Shown one piece after another: positions 31,011 to 41,383 of a stretch of DNA of 64,000 bases. The position numbers and the translations under genes are program-made. Below the pieces are notes generated by a model. The model saw nothing but the letters and a program-made list of their open reading frames with translations. It did not search any database and was not told the DNA's origin. This stretch comes from Ichthyophis bannanicus. Its lineage: Eukaryota; Chordata; Amphibia; Gymnophiona; Ichthyophiidae. Within the stretch, counting starts at the first letter, position 1; every line of letters starts with the position of its first letter. The stretch lies in contig CM066045.1 in assembly GCA_033557465.1 (NCBI GenBank), positions 133,507,596 through 133,571,595 of the forward strand, written 5' to 3'.

Positions 31011-32908
31011 ATACTTGCTGGTTATGATGGCACCCTTGAGAATGCTTTCTTGGTTACTTTGGACGTTACTGCGCTTTATACTAACATCCATCAGGAGGAG
31101 GTATTGGGTCTGTTGGAATCAGCATTCACAACAGCACCCCCATGGATCCCTAGGTCCTTCTTTTTGGACTTAATAAGATTAGTCCTTACACAAAATTACT
31201 TTTTGTTCAACGGTCAGTTTTACCAGCAGAGGTGCGGCATCACTATGGGGGCCACAGCAGCTCCCTCTATTGCAACGTTATGCTTAGCCAACATGGAGGA
31301 ACAACACATCTATTTGTCTCTGGCTTTTCAGTTTGTTCCGTTGCGGTTAAGGTTCTTAGATGATATTTTCTTTCTTTGGACATCCACTTTGACAGACTTG
31401 CAAGATTTCATAAGGTGGCTGAACACTATCAAAACCAATATACAGTCAAACCTCGGTTTTCATATGCCCTAGTTTTCGTACGATTCGGTTTTCGTTGACT
31501 TTTTTTGTCAAGATTTTGTCCCAGTTTTTGTACATTGTCTCGGTTTTCGTACAGTTGAAAATGGAGCACCATCTTGTGGCCAGAAGTGGGATTTTCTTTA
31601 TTTTGATTCTCTTACTGATTGACTGTCTTCCATATGCCAACAAGAGTCTTCAATAAAGGTAAAAGTGATGTTAAATGTTCATTTATCCATTTCATTAGTC
31701 ATTTATATTTCTCGTTTTCTGTATGTAAAAATATAGTTATTATCTATAAAATGTATTTTTTGTTAATATTTTTGGGTGTCTGGAACAGATTAATTGGATT
31801 TACATTATTTCTTATGGGAAATATTGCTTCAGTTTTCATACATTCGGTTTTAGTCAGACTTTTTCGAACGGATTAATCATGAAAACCGAGGTTCCACTGT
31901 ACAGTTTACTGCCCATGAGATTGAGTTTTTGGATGTCCTTGTCAACAAACGGGATGGCATTCTGTCAACCACTCTGTTTCGGAAACCAAGTCAACGGAAC
32001 AGTATGTTGAGGTATCATAGCCATCATCCTCTCCCTCTTTGCAGGGCGCTCCCTTTCGGTCAGTTTTTAAGACTCCGTCGGATTTGTTCCACCGTGGAAG
32101 AATTTAAAAAACAGGCCGGTTGTCTGAGTGCCCAGCTTTTGGCCCGTGGTTACCCTAGGAAAGTCATCAGGGGAGCCTATGTCCGGACTCAGTTTTCTCA
32201 TCGTGAATGGCTGTTTTGGGGTCCTTTACAGGGTCTGATGCATCCTCCGATGTAATTATCAATGATCGCATAATGGGAGTATTGCCTTTCATGTGCCATA
32301 CCTCTGCTATAACCAGCATGTTGAAGAAGCATTGGCACATACTCCATTTACATCCTTGCTTTTGGAAACCTTTATCATTTGCCTACACCCGGGGCTCGAA
32401 TCTCAGAGACCATTTGGTACATTCAGGGTTGCCGTTGGACAGCCCTTCAAGACCATTGCTCCACCAAGGTCATTATGCCTGTAATTGGTGCAAGTTCTGT
32501 CAGAACACTCTTGAGGGCGTGTCATGGAATCATCCCAGAACTGGCCAGGTATACAGGTATTTGGGGTCAAGCACATGTTTGACTAGTTATGTAGTATTTC
32601 TGCTCCAGTGCCCCTGTTCTTTACTTTACATTGGCTGGACCATTCGACCGGTGAAAATCCAGTTAGGTGAGCATGCCTCCCGAATACGGTCTTTAAACTT
32701 TTCGGCTCCGGTGGTTGAACATTGTGTCACCGCTGGTCATACTTTTTGGGATCTAAAGTGGAGAGTTATTGACAGCATCCCTTCGGACCCCAGGGGAGGC
32801 AATCGCATGTTCCGTCTACAGTGGTTGGAACAACAATGGATTTTTCGCCTCCGTACAGTGATACCGGAGGGTTTAAACTTAGAACAGGAATGGTGGAGCC
32901 TTTTGTAG
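31011..32908 (+). pseudogene. Penelope-like reverse transcriptase and GIY-YIG endonuclease
   Basis: The reverse transcriptase part has LVTLDVTALYTNIHQEE (first Asp), NYFLFNGQFYQQRCG, TMGATAAPSIATL and RLRFLDDIFFLW (the RFLDD active-site box). After the MITE it resumes in the same frame as HEIEFLDVLVNKRDGILST and FRKPSQRNSMLRYHSHHP. A frameshift at about 32207-32256 leads to the endonuclease: CNWCKFCQNTLEG, TYVVFLLQCPCSLLYIGWT-like (the YIG half of GIY-YIG), and HASRIRSLNFSAPVVEHC. It ends at a TAG at 32908. Penelope proteins use these domains for terminal-primed insertion. Broken by the MITE and one frameshift. Confidence 0.85.
31443..31899. mobile_element. Tigger-like (Tc1/mariner) MITE, 457 bp
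   Basis: The termini CAGTCAAACCTCGGTTTTC and gaaaaccgaggttccactg are imperfect inverted repeats of the Tigger type, flanked by TA duplications (31441-31442 and 31900-31901). Excising it with one TA rejoins the Penelope codons TNI-QFTAHEIEF. No transposase; AT-rich interior. Confidence 0.88.
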
Positions 32909-33114
32909 CTTTGTGAAAACCTTTTGTGTGACACTATACTGTTGATCCTTTCCTTTTTACATTTTGCATTTCATTTGGTGTTGATTTTCTGAGCCGCTTC
33001 CGGCATAACTTGATGTCATCTGATCAGCCAATCAGCTTCCGAGAATGCTACATAAGGAACTGTTGGGTTCTTCTGTTGGTTCCCGGCGTTCACTATTTCT
33101 GCAACACAGCAGGT

Positions 33115-33160
33115 GAACACTTGAAACAGGGTCTTTCTGGGACCCGAAACATGCATGTCA
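33115..33160 (+). ncRNA. Possible hammerhead ribozyme relic in Penelope 3' region
   Basis: A stem GGGTC (33129-33133) with GACCC (33141-33145) is followed by cGAAAC (33145-33150) and atgcatGTC (33151-33159), the order of stem II, GAAA and cleavage triplet in minimal hammerheads. The upstream CUGAUGA box is not present: tTGAAACA stands in its place, so this would be inactive. Hammerheads are known from Penelope elements. Confidence 0.35.
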
Positions 33161-33446
33161 TGCATTTATAAGCCAGCGTTCATTTAGAATGGCCGAGTAT
33201 CGCCGAGAACTAAGATAAGTCTTTTTCAAATCACATTATTTGAGCACAAATAACTTCAAAAAAAGGGCTTTACGTACCTTTGAGCAGGGAGATTTCCCTC
33301 TCGCTGTTCTGTCCATTTAGCCCGACATTCAATGTATGTTTAGTTTTAGTAGCAGAGGGCTATATTCACTGATGACTTTTTGTTCATTATTTCATACGTG
33401 TCATTGGTTGCATCGAGGTATTGATATACAATGTTTGCAGAGTGAA

Positions 33447-34490
33447 CAGGAATAACTGGACATATTAGATTGATAGGATATTTGATCTTGGCTTTGCCAT
33501 TATCTAGGATATTATGGATGTGGTATCTGCCTAAGGCATTGGTGTTTCTGTTGCTTGAGATAAGTGAGTTATAGGCAGTTAAGTTTCTATGCCTTGAAAA
33601 AATTGCCTTTGAACTGCGCTAGCTTGCTGTCTGAAACTCATAAAGTTGTCTAGCCTAAGAGGGCACATAGTGAGCTGGTCCAGGTGTTTTTAAGTCACTG
33701 CTCTCAGCATTGCGAAACTTGCCATTCTTAAGGTTGTTATTGTCAGAAACAGGATTATAGAATCCAAAATGCACAAACATGGGAACTTACAGTCAGCCTT
33801 CCTCAGGACTTAAAGGTCACTTTGCAAAAGGCTTTGTTTTTTTGCGTTTTGTTTTGTTTTCTTGCTCTGTGTGGCTACTTCATGACTTTTTGCTCCTCTC
33901 TGCCCAGTTATTAGGATAAAATCTTGATTTCTTTACAAATTTATAGGAAGGACAATTTCAATAGCAATTCACAGGACAAGATCAGTCACTCCAGTGGGTA
34001 ACATCATCCAATGGCAATGAGCTAGACCTGGCTCTGTCAGAGCTCAGAAAGTTAAATATCTTTCTAAGCATCTACAGGAATCCCTGCACAGTGGCTGTTC
34101 CTTGTCCCCTAAGTCTCATTTTGTTCGAGCTAGTGCCTGGACGCAGACTCTGCTTTTTCTGTTGCAGACTATGTATTATTGCCTGTATCAAGAGGCTCTG
34201 GTCCTTTACTACTGCTTCCTACACTATTCATCCCCCCCTCCCAGTCCTTAGCATTTCTTCATTTTCATCCCCTGTTTGTCTCTAGTCTTCTTCCATTGAG
34301 TTCACTCTCATGGCTGCTGTCTTCACCATGGCAGATCAAATCCCAGGCTTCAAGAAATTCCCTTGCAAAGTGAAGATATTGGCCACTGATGGCCATGCAG
34401 TCCACTAGAGCTCTCACATCTAGACTTACCCAACTGCACACACTCCCAGGGCCTGGAAAGTCTGAACCTTCAAAATGGAGTCCCTGAGAT
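33447..34490. other. Intronic sequence without recognisable feature
   Basis: About 1 kb of AT-rich sequence with no coding similarity and no terminal repeats seen. T-rich runs near 33835-33860. Confidence 0.5.
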
Positions 34491-34502
34491 CACTGCTTGC
34501 AG

Positions 34503-34945
34503 AGGATCTCTAGGAACAAGCAAGAATGCAGTCTTCACACATGGGTGACATCGGTACCAACGGAGACCGCATGGGAACGCTCCCCAGTGTCCAATAGGAA
34601 ATCCTTTGGGAGCAGTCGACTGCACCTGCACATCTGCCTTCCCAACTCCTCTCCTTAGTTCTTTGTTTTCCGCAGAGCCAGCAGGTTGTTCATTTCCTGT
34701 CACTGCCGAAAAATATTTATTATCTCCAGGAACAAGCAGGAATGAGTCTTCACATATGGGTATGTCGGTACCGATGGAGCCTGCACGGGAACGCTCCCCA
34801 GCGTCCAATTAGAAAGCTTTTGGGAGCATCCCACAGCGCCTGCGTGCTGCCTTCCCACCTTTCCCAACTGCCTCTCTCCAGTTTTCGTTTTTCCGCGGAG
34901 CCGGCAGGACGTATTCCTGTCACCGCAGAAAATTCTTCTTTTTTT
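34503..34945. repeat. Tandemly duplicated DIRS left inverted terminus (two copies of about 220 bp)
   Basis: The block ctccaggaacaagcaggaatg...cttcacatatgggt...ccgatggagc...gggaacgctccccag...tttccgcagagcc occurs at about 34508-34725 and again at 34727-34945, in the same orientation and about 85 percent alike by eye. Both match the left end of A8 (58471-58660). One copy could be the element's own end and the other a remnant or duplication. Confidence 0.8.
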
Positions 34946-35099
34946 ATTCTTGTTTTTTGTGGTCGCGTCTGCCTTCCCTCGACGCCACCGGTACCGCCGG
35001 TGCTTTTCTTTCTTTTTTACTAAAAATTTCTTCTTCTAAGGAATTTTTTCCTGTTTAGTGCCTGACGGGTTTGGCCACTAGGCCTCTATCCTTTCCATC

Positions 35100-37110
35100 A
35101 TGGAAAAGCCAGCCACTATCCTTAAGAAATGCTCAAAGTGTGGCGGTACAAATTTATTTTTAGACACTCATACTTGGTGTCTACAATGTTTAGGTCCTGA
35201 CCATTGCCCACTGGAGTGTCTCTCCTGCAAGAGCTTACATAGAAGAAGTCTTCAGGATCGAGCACAACTCGATACTCGGTTCACATCAGACTCGATGTCA
35301 CCAGCCAGAATATCTTCTTTCTCACAGGATCAGGTAACCAAACAAAAGTCTGTTAAGACTAGCCAGTCCTCGAGTGGTAGATCTCCTTCTCAGCATCGAG
35401 ATGCCTCTGGCATTGCCCTCGAGGACATTTTGGCAATAAAGCCCTGGCGGGAGTCTTCGGGCTCCAAAGCATTAACGGGGCTTCGGGTTGTTCCCGAGGT
35501 TCTTACCTCCATGAACATACCCGGGCCATGCTCGGTGGTTGTGGCCGCTTCGGGCGGTACCGACACCCCGGCATCGGCTATGGTGATGGATGAGATATTC
35601 CTCACTGAGGGACGTAGTCTAGCGAATCTCTCAGCTACTTCGGTACCGCTAGAGTCGCTGCAGACCGTTCCTCTACTATCAGCAAAAGAGAGGCTCCAGG
35701 ATGCTCCCAAGGAATCAACCTCTGAAGAGCTACTGGTACCGTGTTCTGGGATGGTGGCGCAAAGCCCGTAGGTGACTCCACCCAGACATTGGTCATCTCC
35801 CTGGACCAGCTCATGCTAACTCTTGAGAGGAGTTTGACTGCACGCCTGAAAGCCTCTGTACCAACAGTATCAACAGCTCAGCAATGCAGGCTTCAGTGCC
35901 CTGTTAACAGCCAACGGTATTGGGCCCTTGAGCCGGTATCGGTTGATCTTCTACCACCGATGCTTCAATTGGAACTGACTGAAAATACCGGTACCCAACA
36001 GGCTAAAACGGTCAGGACTCCCAATTCCAATACCTCGTAGCATCAGTATCGGCATTGACCCTCGACATTGACAAAGTATCAGGGTCAAAAGCACGACCGC
36101 CAATACTTTGATTTCTTGTCAGATTCTGACTCCTTTTCATCCAAGTCTGATGGGAATTCTCACGATTTCCAAGATCTTCCAGACATTCCTTTGAACCCGT
36201 CCCCCCTCAAGTGCGGCGCCAGTCCCCACCAGAGGAGATGTCTTTCCAAGAATTCATCTGAGACATGGCAGCAGGGCTGAAAATCACCATGGCCTCGGAG
36301 AAGTAACTGAGGACAGAGGAACTCGTGATCCTCCCAATACCCTCCTATGCCTAAAGAGGCAGCCACCTTACTGGTGCATCGCGTCTTACAGGATCTCATG
36401 CTCCGCATGTGGGAGGCTCCTTTCACGGTTCTACACATCAGTAAAGACTCGATACCATGCACTGAGTTCCAGATAGTCCAAGCTTTCAAAAGCCTCAACT
36501 TCTCCACCACTCAGTGGTGATGGAATCAGCCATGCTCTGCATAAAAAGTTCAAAGAATCATTCTTCCATGACTCCAGGTAGGGACTTGAGGACACTTGAT
36601 GCCTTTGGACGTTGATGTTTTCAGGCATGCACGCTGACCTCAAGGATTACTTCCTACATGCTGTATATGGGCATGTTCCACAAGGATGTCACCAGGGATC
36701 TGGAGACATTTGCCCCCATGCTTTCTGATGATGAGAGGAGTCTTTCCAAGCCCTTATCAAACAAAGTCAAAATACCTCCAAATTCCTTACCAGGGCATCC
36801 TTTGATGCTTTTAAATCAACCAGCAGAGATTCAGCAGTCTGCATTGGGGCTGGAAGGATGGCCTGGTTGCAGGCCTTGGATCTCGAACAGTGGGTCCAGG
36901 ACAAGTTGGCTATTATCCCATGTACTGGAAAGAACATTTTTGGAAAAGATTGGTGAGAGAAGGCAGGTGAAATTGAGACAGATGATCTCACCCTCAAATC
37001 CCTTTCTAAGAAGACGGCTGACCCCTTACAAAGGAAGGATCTTCCAAAAAAAACCTTTCCACTCTAAGAAGAAGAGATATTATCCATCCTACATACCTGC
37101 AGCTGCTTAA
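35100..37110 (+). pseudogene. DIRS A6 gag
   Basis: The first part is open from the ATG at 35100 to 35771 (223 residues). It begins MEKPATILKKCSKCGG and has the Cys/His module CSKCGG...THTWCLQCLGPDHCPLE with the same spacing as A8. A Ser/Thr-rich tail follows. The conserved core is split by frameshifts (SVVMESAMLCIKSSKNHSSM-like, YMLYMGMFHKDVTRDLE, PYKGRIFQKKPFHSKKKRYY) up to 37110. Presumed nucleocapsid-like protein. Inactive beyond the first 223 codons. Confidence 0.8.
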
Positions 37111-37289
37111 CAACCTCAGCAGCACCAGCAGGGCCCTCGCCAACCCAAGAAGCCCAAGACTCCTAAGCCACAACCAGTGGCAAAGGCACAACCTGCACCT
37201 AGTTTTTGACTGCTTCCTAGAGAGCATTGCTACTTTGCCTCTGCAGAGTCACCAGCCCATGAACATAGCAGGCAGACTCTGTTCCTATG

Positions 37290-38750
37290 CCCACAGGTGC
37301 ACCTCATCACTTCAGGGCTCTCAACATTGTCCAAAGGGGTTATCTGCTTCACTTCCAAGACTTACCCCCCACTGGCTTCACAGGGGACAATCCCACAAAC
37401 CCCCTTCAAAGCACACTCTTGAAGGTAGAGTTGTCCACCCTGTCATCTCAGGGTACCATAGAAAGAGTTCCTCCCCCTCAGGAAGGGATGAGCTTCTACT
37501 CCCCATATTTTCTCATTCCAAAGAAAACTGGAGGATACAAGCCTATCTTGGATCTCAGGGACCTAAACAAACTTTTGGTCCGAGAAAATTTCAGAATGAT
37601 TTCTCTAGGAACTCTTCTCCCATACCTCCAGAGGTATGATTAGCTTTGTTCTCTGGACCTAAAAGAGGTATACACGCATGTACTGATCCATCTTCAGCAC
37701 AGATAGTATCTGTGTTTCAGGTTTCAGCAAAACCATTACCAGTACCAGGTACTGCTCTTCGGCTTAGCATCCGCACCACAACTCTTCACAAAATGCATGG
37801 CATTATTTGCAGCCTGTCTCCGCACTTTGGTAATCTTCATCTTCCCTTACTTAAGACAACTGGCTAATCAGGGGAGTCTCCCCTCAGGAGGTAAAATTCT
37901 TCCTGCATCGCACTATCACTATGTTCTAACTTCTAGGATTTGTCCTAAACTTCTCAAAGTCGCACCTCGTTCCAACCTTAAGGCTCAAGTTCATTGACGC
38001 ACTCTTGGACACTCAGTAGTCCAGAGTTTTCCTTCTGCAGGATCGCTCTGCCTGCCTCATCGAGCTTGTAAAACACATACAGCAACAAAGACTTGTAACA
38101 GTTCGACGGTCCATGTAGTCCCCTATGTTCGCCTACATGTTTGGAGAACCCAATGGACTATGTCTTCTCGATGGATCCAGGCAAAGGGGCATCTCAAAGA
38201 CAAGATATACATCACCCCTCAACTCTTTACTTCTGGTGTTCCTCACAGAACCTACTCGGCAGGTCACCTTTTCACAATGCCTCTATCTCAGTGCACCCTG
38301 ATAACAGATGACTCCAAACCTGGTTGGGGAGCACATCTGAATGACCTGACCACACAGGTTCTGTAGATACTGCAGGAATCTGCATTGCAGATAAACCTCC
38401 TGGAGCTGTGTGCCTTAACAAATGCCTTTCGAATTTTTCAATCCCAACTGTTGGGCCAACCAGGTGGCCATGTTCTATGTAAACAAATGGGGGAGGGGAC
38501 AAGATCCTATCCCTTGTGTGTCAAATCGCTTCTCCTCTGGTTTTTTGCCATTGCACACTGCATTTACCTCAGAGTGATGTACTTCCGGGGCGAACTCACT
38601 ATCTTTGTGAACAGACTCAGCCATATCCTTCATCCACACGAGTGGACCCTACATCGAGAGACGGCTGCTTGGATCTTCCGAATGTGGGGAACCCCACTCA
38701 TAGATCTTTTCACCACTCAACAGAACACACAGCTTCCATTGTTGGATACA
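37290..38750 (+). pseudogene. DIRS A6 reverse transcriptase and RNase H
   Basis: ALNIVQRGYLLHFQDLPP, FYSPYFLIPKKTGGYKPILD and GTLLPYLQRYD (stop) are in the first frame. Then come YQVLLFGLASAPQLFTKCMA and FIFPYLRQLANQG, in which the YLDD box is YLRQ. RNase H follows with CTLITDDSKPGWGAHLND and INLLELCALTNAF, and then HILHPHEWTLHRETAAWIF. Inactive at the RT active site. Ends where the CR1 begins near 38750. Confidence 0.8.
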
Positions 38751-39292
38751 CCAGAGGCAGGTCTTGTCAGACAAATCTGATTGATTTCTTTGACTGAGTG
38801 ACCAGGAAGTTGGACCGAGGGAGAGCCCTAGATATGGTGTATTTAGATTTCAGTAAAGACTTTGACACCATTCCTCACAGGTGACTTATAAACAATCTGA
38901 GCACCCTAGGGATGGATCCTAAAGTTACCACTTGAGTTAGAAATTGGCTGAGTGGGAAGCAACAAAGGGTACAGGTAAATGGAGCTTACTCTTGAGGAAA
39001 AGGAGGTTACTAGTGGTGTGCCCCAGGGATCTGTCCTTGGTCCGATTCTTTTTAACATCTTTGTTAGTGATATAGCGGAAGGGCTGTCGGGTAAGGTTTG
39101 CCTCTTTGCGGATGATACCAAAATCTGCAATAGAGTAGTGTGGCGCCCTACTACCGCCTAGGCGGTTGCCTGGAAGTAGAGGCGTGCCTTTTGTTGTCCC
39201 TTGTTATCAAGAGGATCCAGAGCCGTGGCTTCTGGGAAATGTAGTTGTGTATAATAAACAGAGTCCGAGGGGTTGGAAGGCAAATCACAGGA

Positions 39293-39426
39293 TTCCTATT
39301 CGCTTCTCCGGGCCAGTCCAGGGACAGGTAGGGTTGTCAATCCTCTATAGCAGCTGAGGGCTGAAGACTTCAAGTTTTGCTGAGATGTGAAGCCACTCCC
39401 CCTGAGGGTTATCCAGCAGTCTTTCA
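39293..39426. repeat. DIRS B1 left inverted terminal repeat
   Basis: 39305-39426 is inverted relative to 44728-44850 (tctccgggccagtccaggga..., agggctgaagacttcaag, gaagccactcccc). The outermost 12 bases (ttcctattcgct) are not in the right terminus but are copied in the internal complementary region. Confidence 0.92.
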
Positions 39427-39925
39427 GCCCTCAGCAGCTAAAGAGGGTCGAATCTCTAGCTCTCCCTCAGTTTTCTTTCTGCTGTTAGTTGTTTTCCTTT
39501 TTATTTCTACATATATATTAGCTCTAGCAGAGCTGATCAGTTTCTACAGTCCTTGGGCTGACAATTGGGTGCTGTTACTTTAAAAGAAATTGGAGACGTT
39601 GAGTGAGTCAGTTCCCCGGTGAGAGGCAGAGCCTGCCTCCATTCACCATCTCCGTCTCAATCGGCAGAAGGCTAATTTCTGGGAGCCCCAGTTTGTACCT
39701 CTGCCGCTTCGTTTGCTCAGGTGGGCTGTTTCTCGCTGGCTGCGGGACTGCCTGCTCTTCCCTGCCGGTACGTGCGCTTGTTTTCGGTGAGTTTTTGCTT
39801 TCCTTTATTTCGCCGGTTCAGTGTTTGTTTTCCCTCCTTCGGTTAGCGCGGTTTTCGGGTGCGGGCCGTTCCGGTTAGCTAACTTCACAGAATTCAATTT
39901 CTCCCCTGTCTCACGTTTTTTCGGC

Positions 39926-41383
39926 ATGGCTGAACAACCGGGGAATCCATTACAGGAGCCTTCTTTGCCCTCCGAAAAGGCGGGAAAGTCGGCCATTTTA
40001 GCGGCGCCAGTCAGCTCTCCCTCGGGGCAGTCGCGGCCACACAAACGCAAGGCGAAGTCCTCTAAAGCACCGGACTCTGTTGCTCAGCCTGCGCACCCAA
40101 ATGTAATGGATCAGGGGGAGTTGGGTTCTTTTTTCTCGCCTGAGTTTATTTTAGCTCTGCACAAGGCGTTTTTGCTAAGGTCAGCTCAGCCGGTGCAGTC
40201 TCCAGTGTTGTCCACTTTGGATACTCTTTCTCCTAAGGGGATGAGCAGCGAAGACCCGGGGGAGGGGCCCTCCAAGCCTAAGGGGAGTCTTCCCGATCCG
40301 TTGGGCCCTGAGGTATCCCAAGATTCTCTACTCTTCGGGCAGGGGGACTCAGAGGGTCTGGCAGAGCCCTTTTTGGAGCAGGAACCTGAGGAGTTAGAGG
40401 AGGGGGAGATTGCTCCCGGGGAAGATCCCAATGTTTTCCGGGTTTTCCGTAAGGAAGAGCTCGCAGCTCTCATTGCCCAGTCTTTGGCGGCTCTCCACCT
40501 TCTTCCGCCTTCGGCCTCTCAGGAGCCTTTGGAGGATCCCTTGTTGCAGGGGTTTAAATCTCAGCAGCGCTGTTTTCCCTTGCATCGGGTGATTTGGCAA
40601 ATGATAGAGTCGGAATGGGAGTGTCCCGAAGCTACCCTGCGGGGAGGACGTGCCTTAGCGCGCCTGTATCCTTTACCGCAAGAGGAAAGGGAGTTATTCC
40701 GCATGCCCAAGGTGGATGCCTTAGTGTCAGCGGTCACTAAGAAGACTACTATCCCTGTGGAAGGCGCAGCGGCGCTTAAAGATCTCCAGGATAGGAAATT
40801 GGAAGTTCTGCTCAAGCAGGCGTTTGAGTCTAGCGCTTTGGCGTTGCAAGCGGCCGTTTGTGGAGCTTATGTTTCGCGTGCATCCATTCGCTGGTTGCAA
40901 GGGGACGGAACAGGAGAATCAGCTTCGGAAGTTCCGGATACCGCGAAATTAGAGTCAGCGGCAGCTTATGCAGCGGATGCCTTTTATGACTTGGTGCGGA
41001 TTGCAGCGAAGACAATGGCCTCTATGGTAGCGGCCAGACGTTTCCTCTGGTTGCGTAACTGGTCGGCGGATGTTTCCTCGAAGATCCGTCTTAGTAAACT
41101 GCCTTTTAAGGGGAAGTTGCTGTTTGGAGAGGCCTTGGAGAAAATTGTGAAGGATTTGGGCGACTCCAAAGGAGGACGATTGCCTGAGGATAGGCCTAAG
41201 CCGTTGCGGGCTTCAGGGGCTGTTAGGGGCTCCGCTCGGGATTCCCGCAGGTTTCGCGGAGCACGGTTTGCGCCCTATTCTAGGGGGCGATCCAGCTTTC
41301 GTGGTCAGTCCTTTCGCGGAGCCCGAGGTTTTGGCCGATCTTTCGGAGCAACCTCTCAACCTTCCATTAAAAAACCCCAATGA
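39926..41383 (+). CDS. DIRS B1 gag-like protein
   Basis: I chose the ATG at 39926 (MAEQPGNPLQEPSLP), giving 485 codons; the frame is open from 39821. An acidic Pro/Ser/Glu-rich N-terminal third (EPEELEEGEIAPGEDPN) leads into a conserved helical core: VFRKEELAALIAQSLAAL, PLHRVIWQMIESEWE, YPLPQEERELFRMPKVDAL and TKKTTIPVEGAAALKDLQD. The tail is rich in Arg, Gly and Phe (RGRSSFRGQSFRGARGFG) and probably binds RNA. It lacks the Cys/His module of family A. It overlaps the start of pol by 116 bases and ends at a TGA. The core matches C1 gag. Presumed particle protein. Confidence 0.85.
   Translation: MAEQPGNPLQEPSLPSEKAGKSAILAAPVSSPSGQSRPHKRKAKSSKAPDSVAQPAHPNVMDQGELGSFFSPEFILALHKAFLLRSAQPVQSPVLSTLDTLSPKGMSSEDPGEGPSKPKGSLPDPLGPEVSQDSLLFGQGDSEGLAEPFLEQEPEELEEGEIAPGEDPNVFRVFRKEELAALIAQSLAALHLLPPSASQEPLEDPLLQGFKSQQRCFPLHRVIWQMIESEWECPEATLRGGRALARLYPLPQEERELFRMPKVDALVSAVTKKTTIPVEGAAALKDLQDRKLEVLLKQAFESSALALQAAVCGAYVSRASIRWLQGDGTGESASEVPDTAKLESAAAYAADAFYDLVRIAAKTMASMVAARRFLWLRNWSADVSSKIRLSKLPFKGKLLFGEALEKIVKDLGDSKGGRLPEDRPKPLRASGAVRGSARDSRRFRGARFAPYSRGRSSFRGQSFRGARGFGRSFGATSQPSIKKPQ

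Larger units (their letters stand above)
30932..33433 (+). mobile_element. Penelope-like element with 13-bp flanking repeat
   Basis: Codes for a Penelope-type reverse transcriptase and a GIY-YIG endonuclease. The borders are suggested by the 13-bp direct repeat tttgcagagtgaa at 30919-30931 and 33434-33446, and by a roughly 60-bp inverted pair at 30933-30992 and 33330-33389. Variable target duplications and LTR-like or inverted terminal pieces are known for Penelope elements. A Tigger-like MITE interrupts the reverse transcriptase. Probably 5'-truncated, since the RT starts at its middle. Confidence 0.82.
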
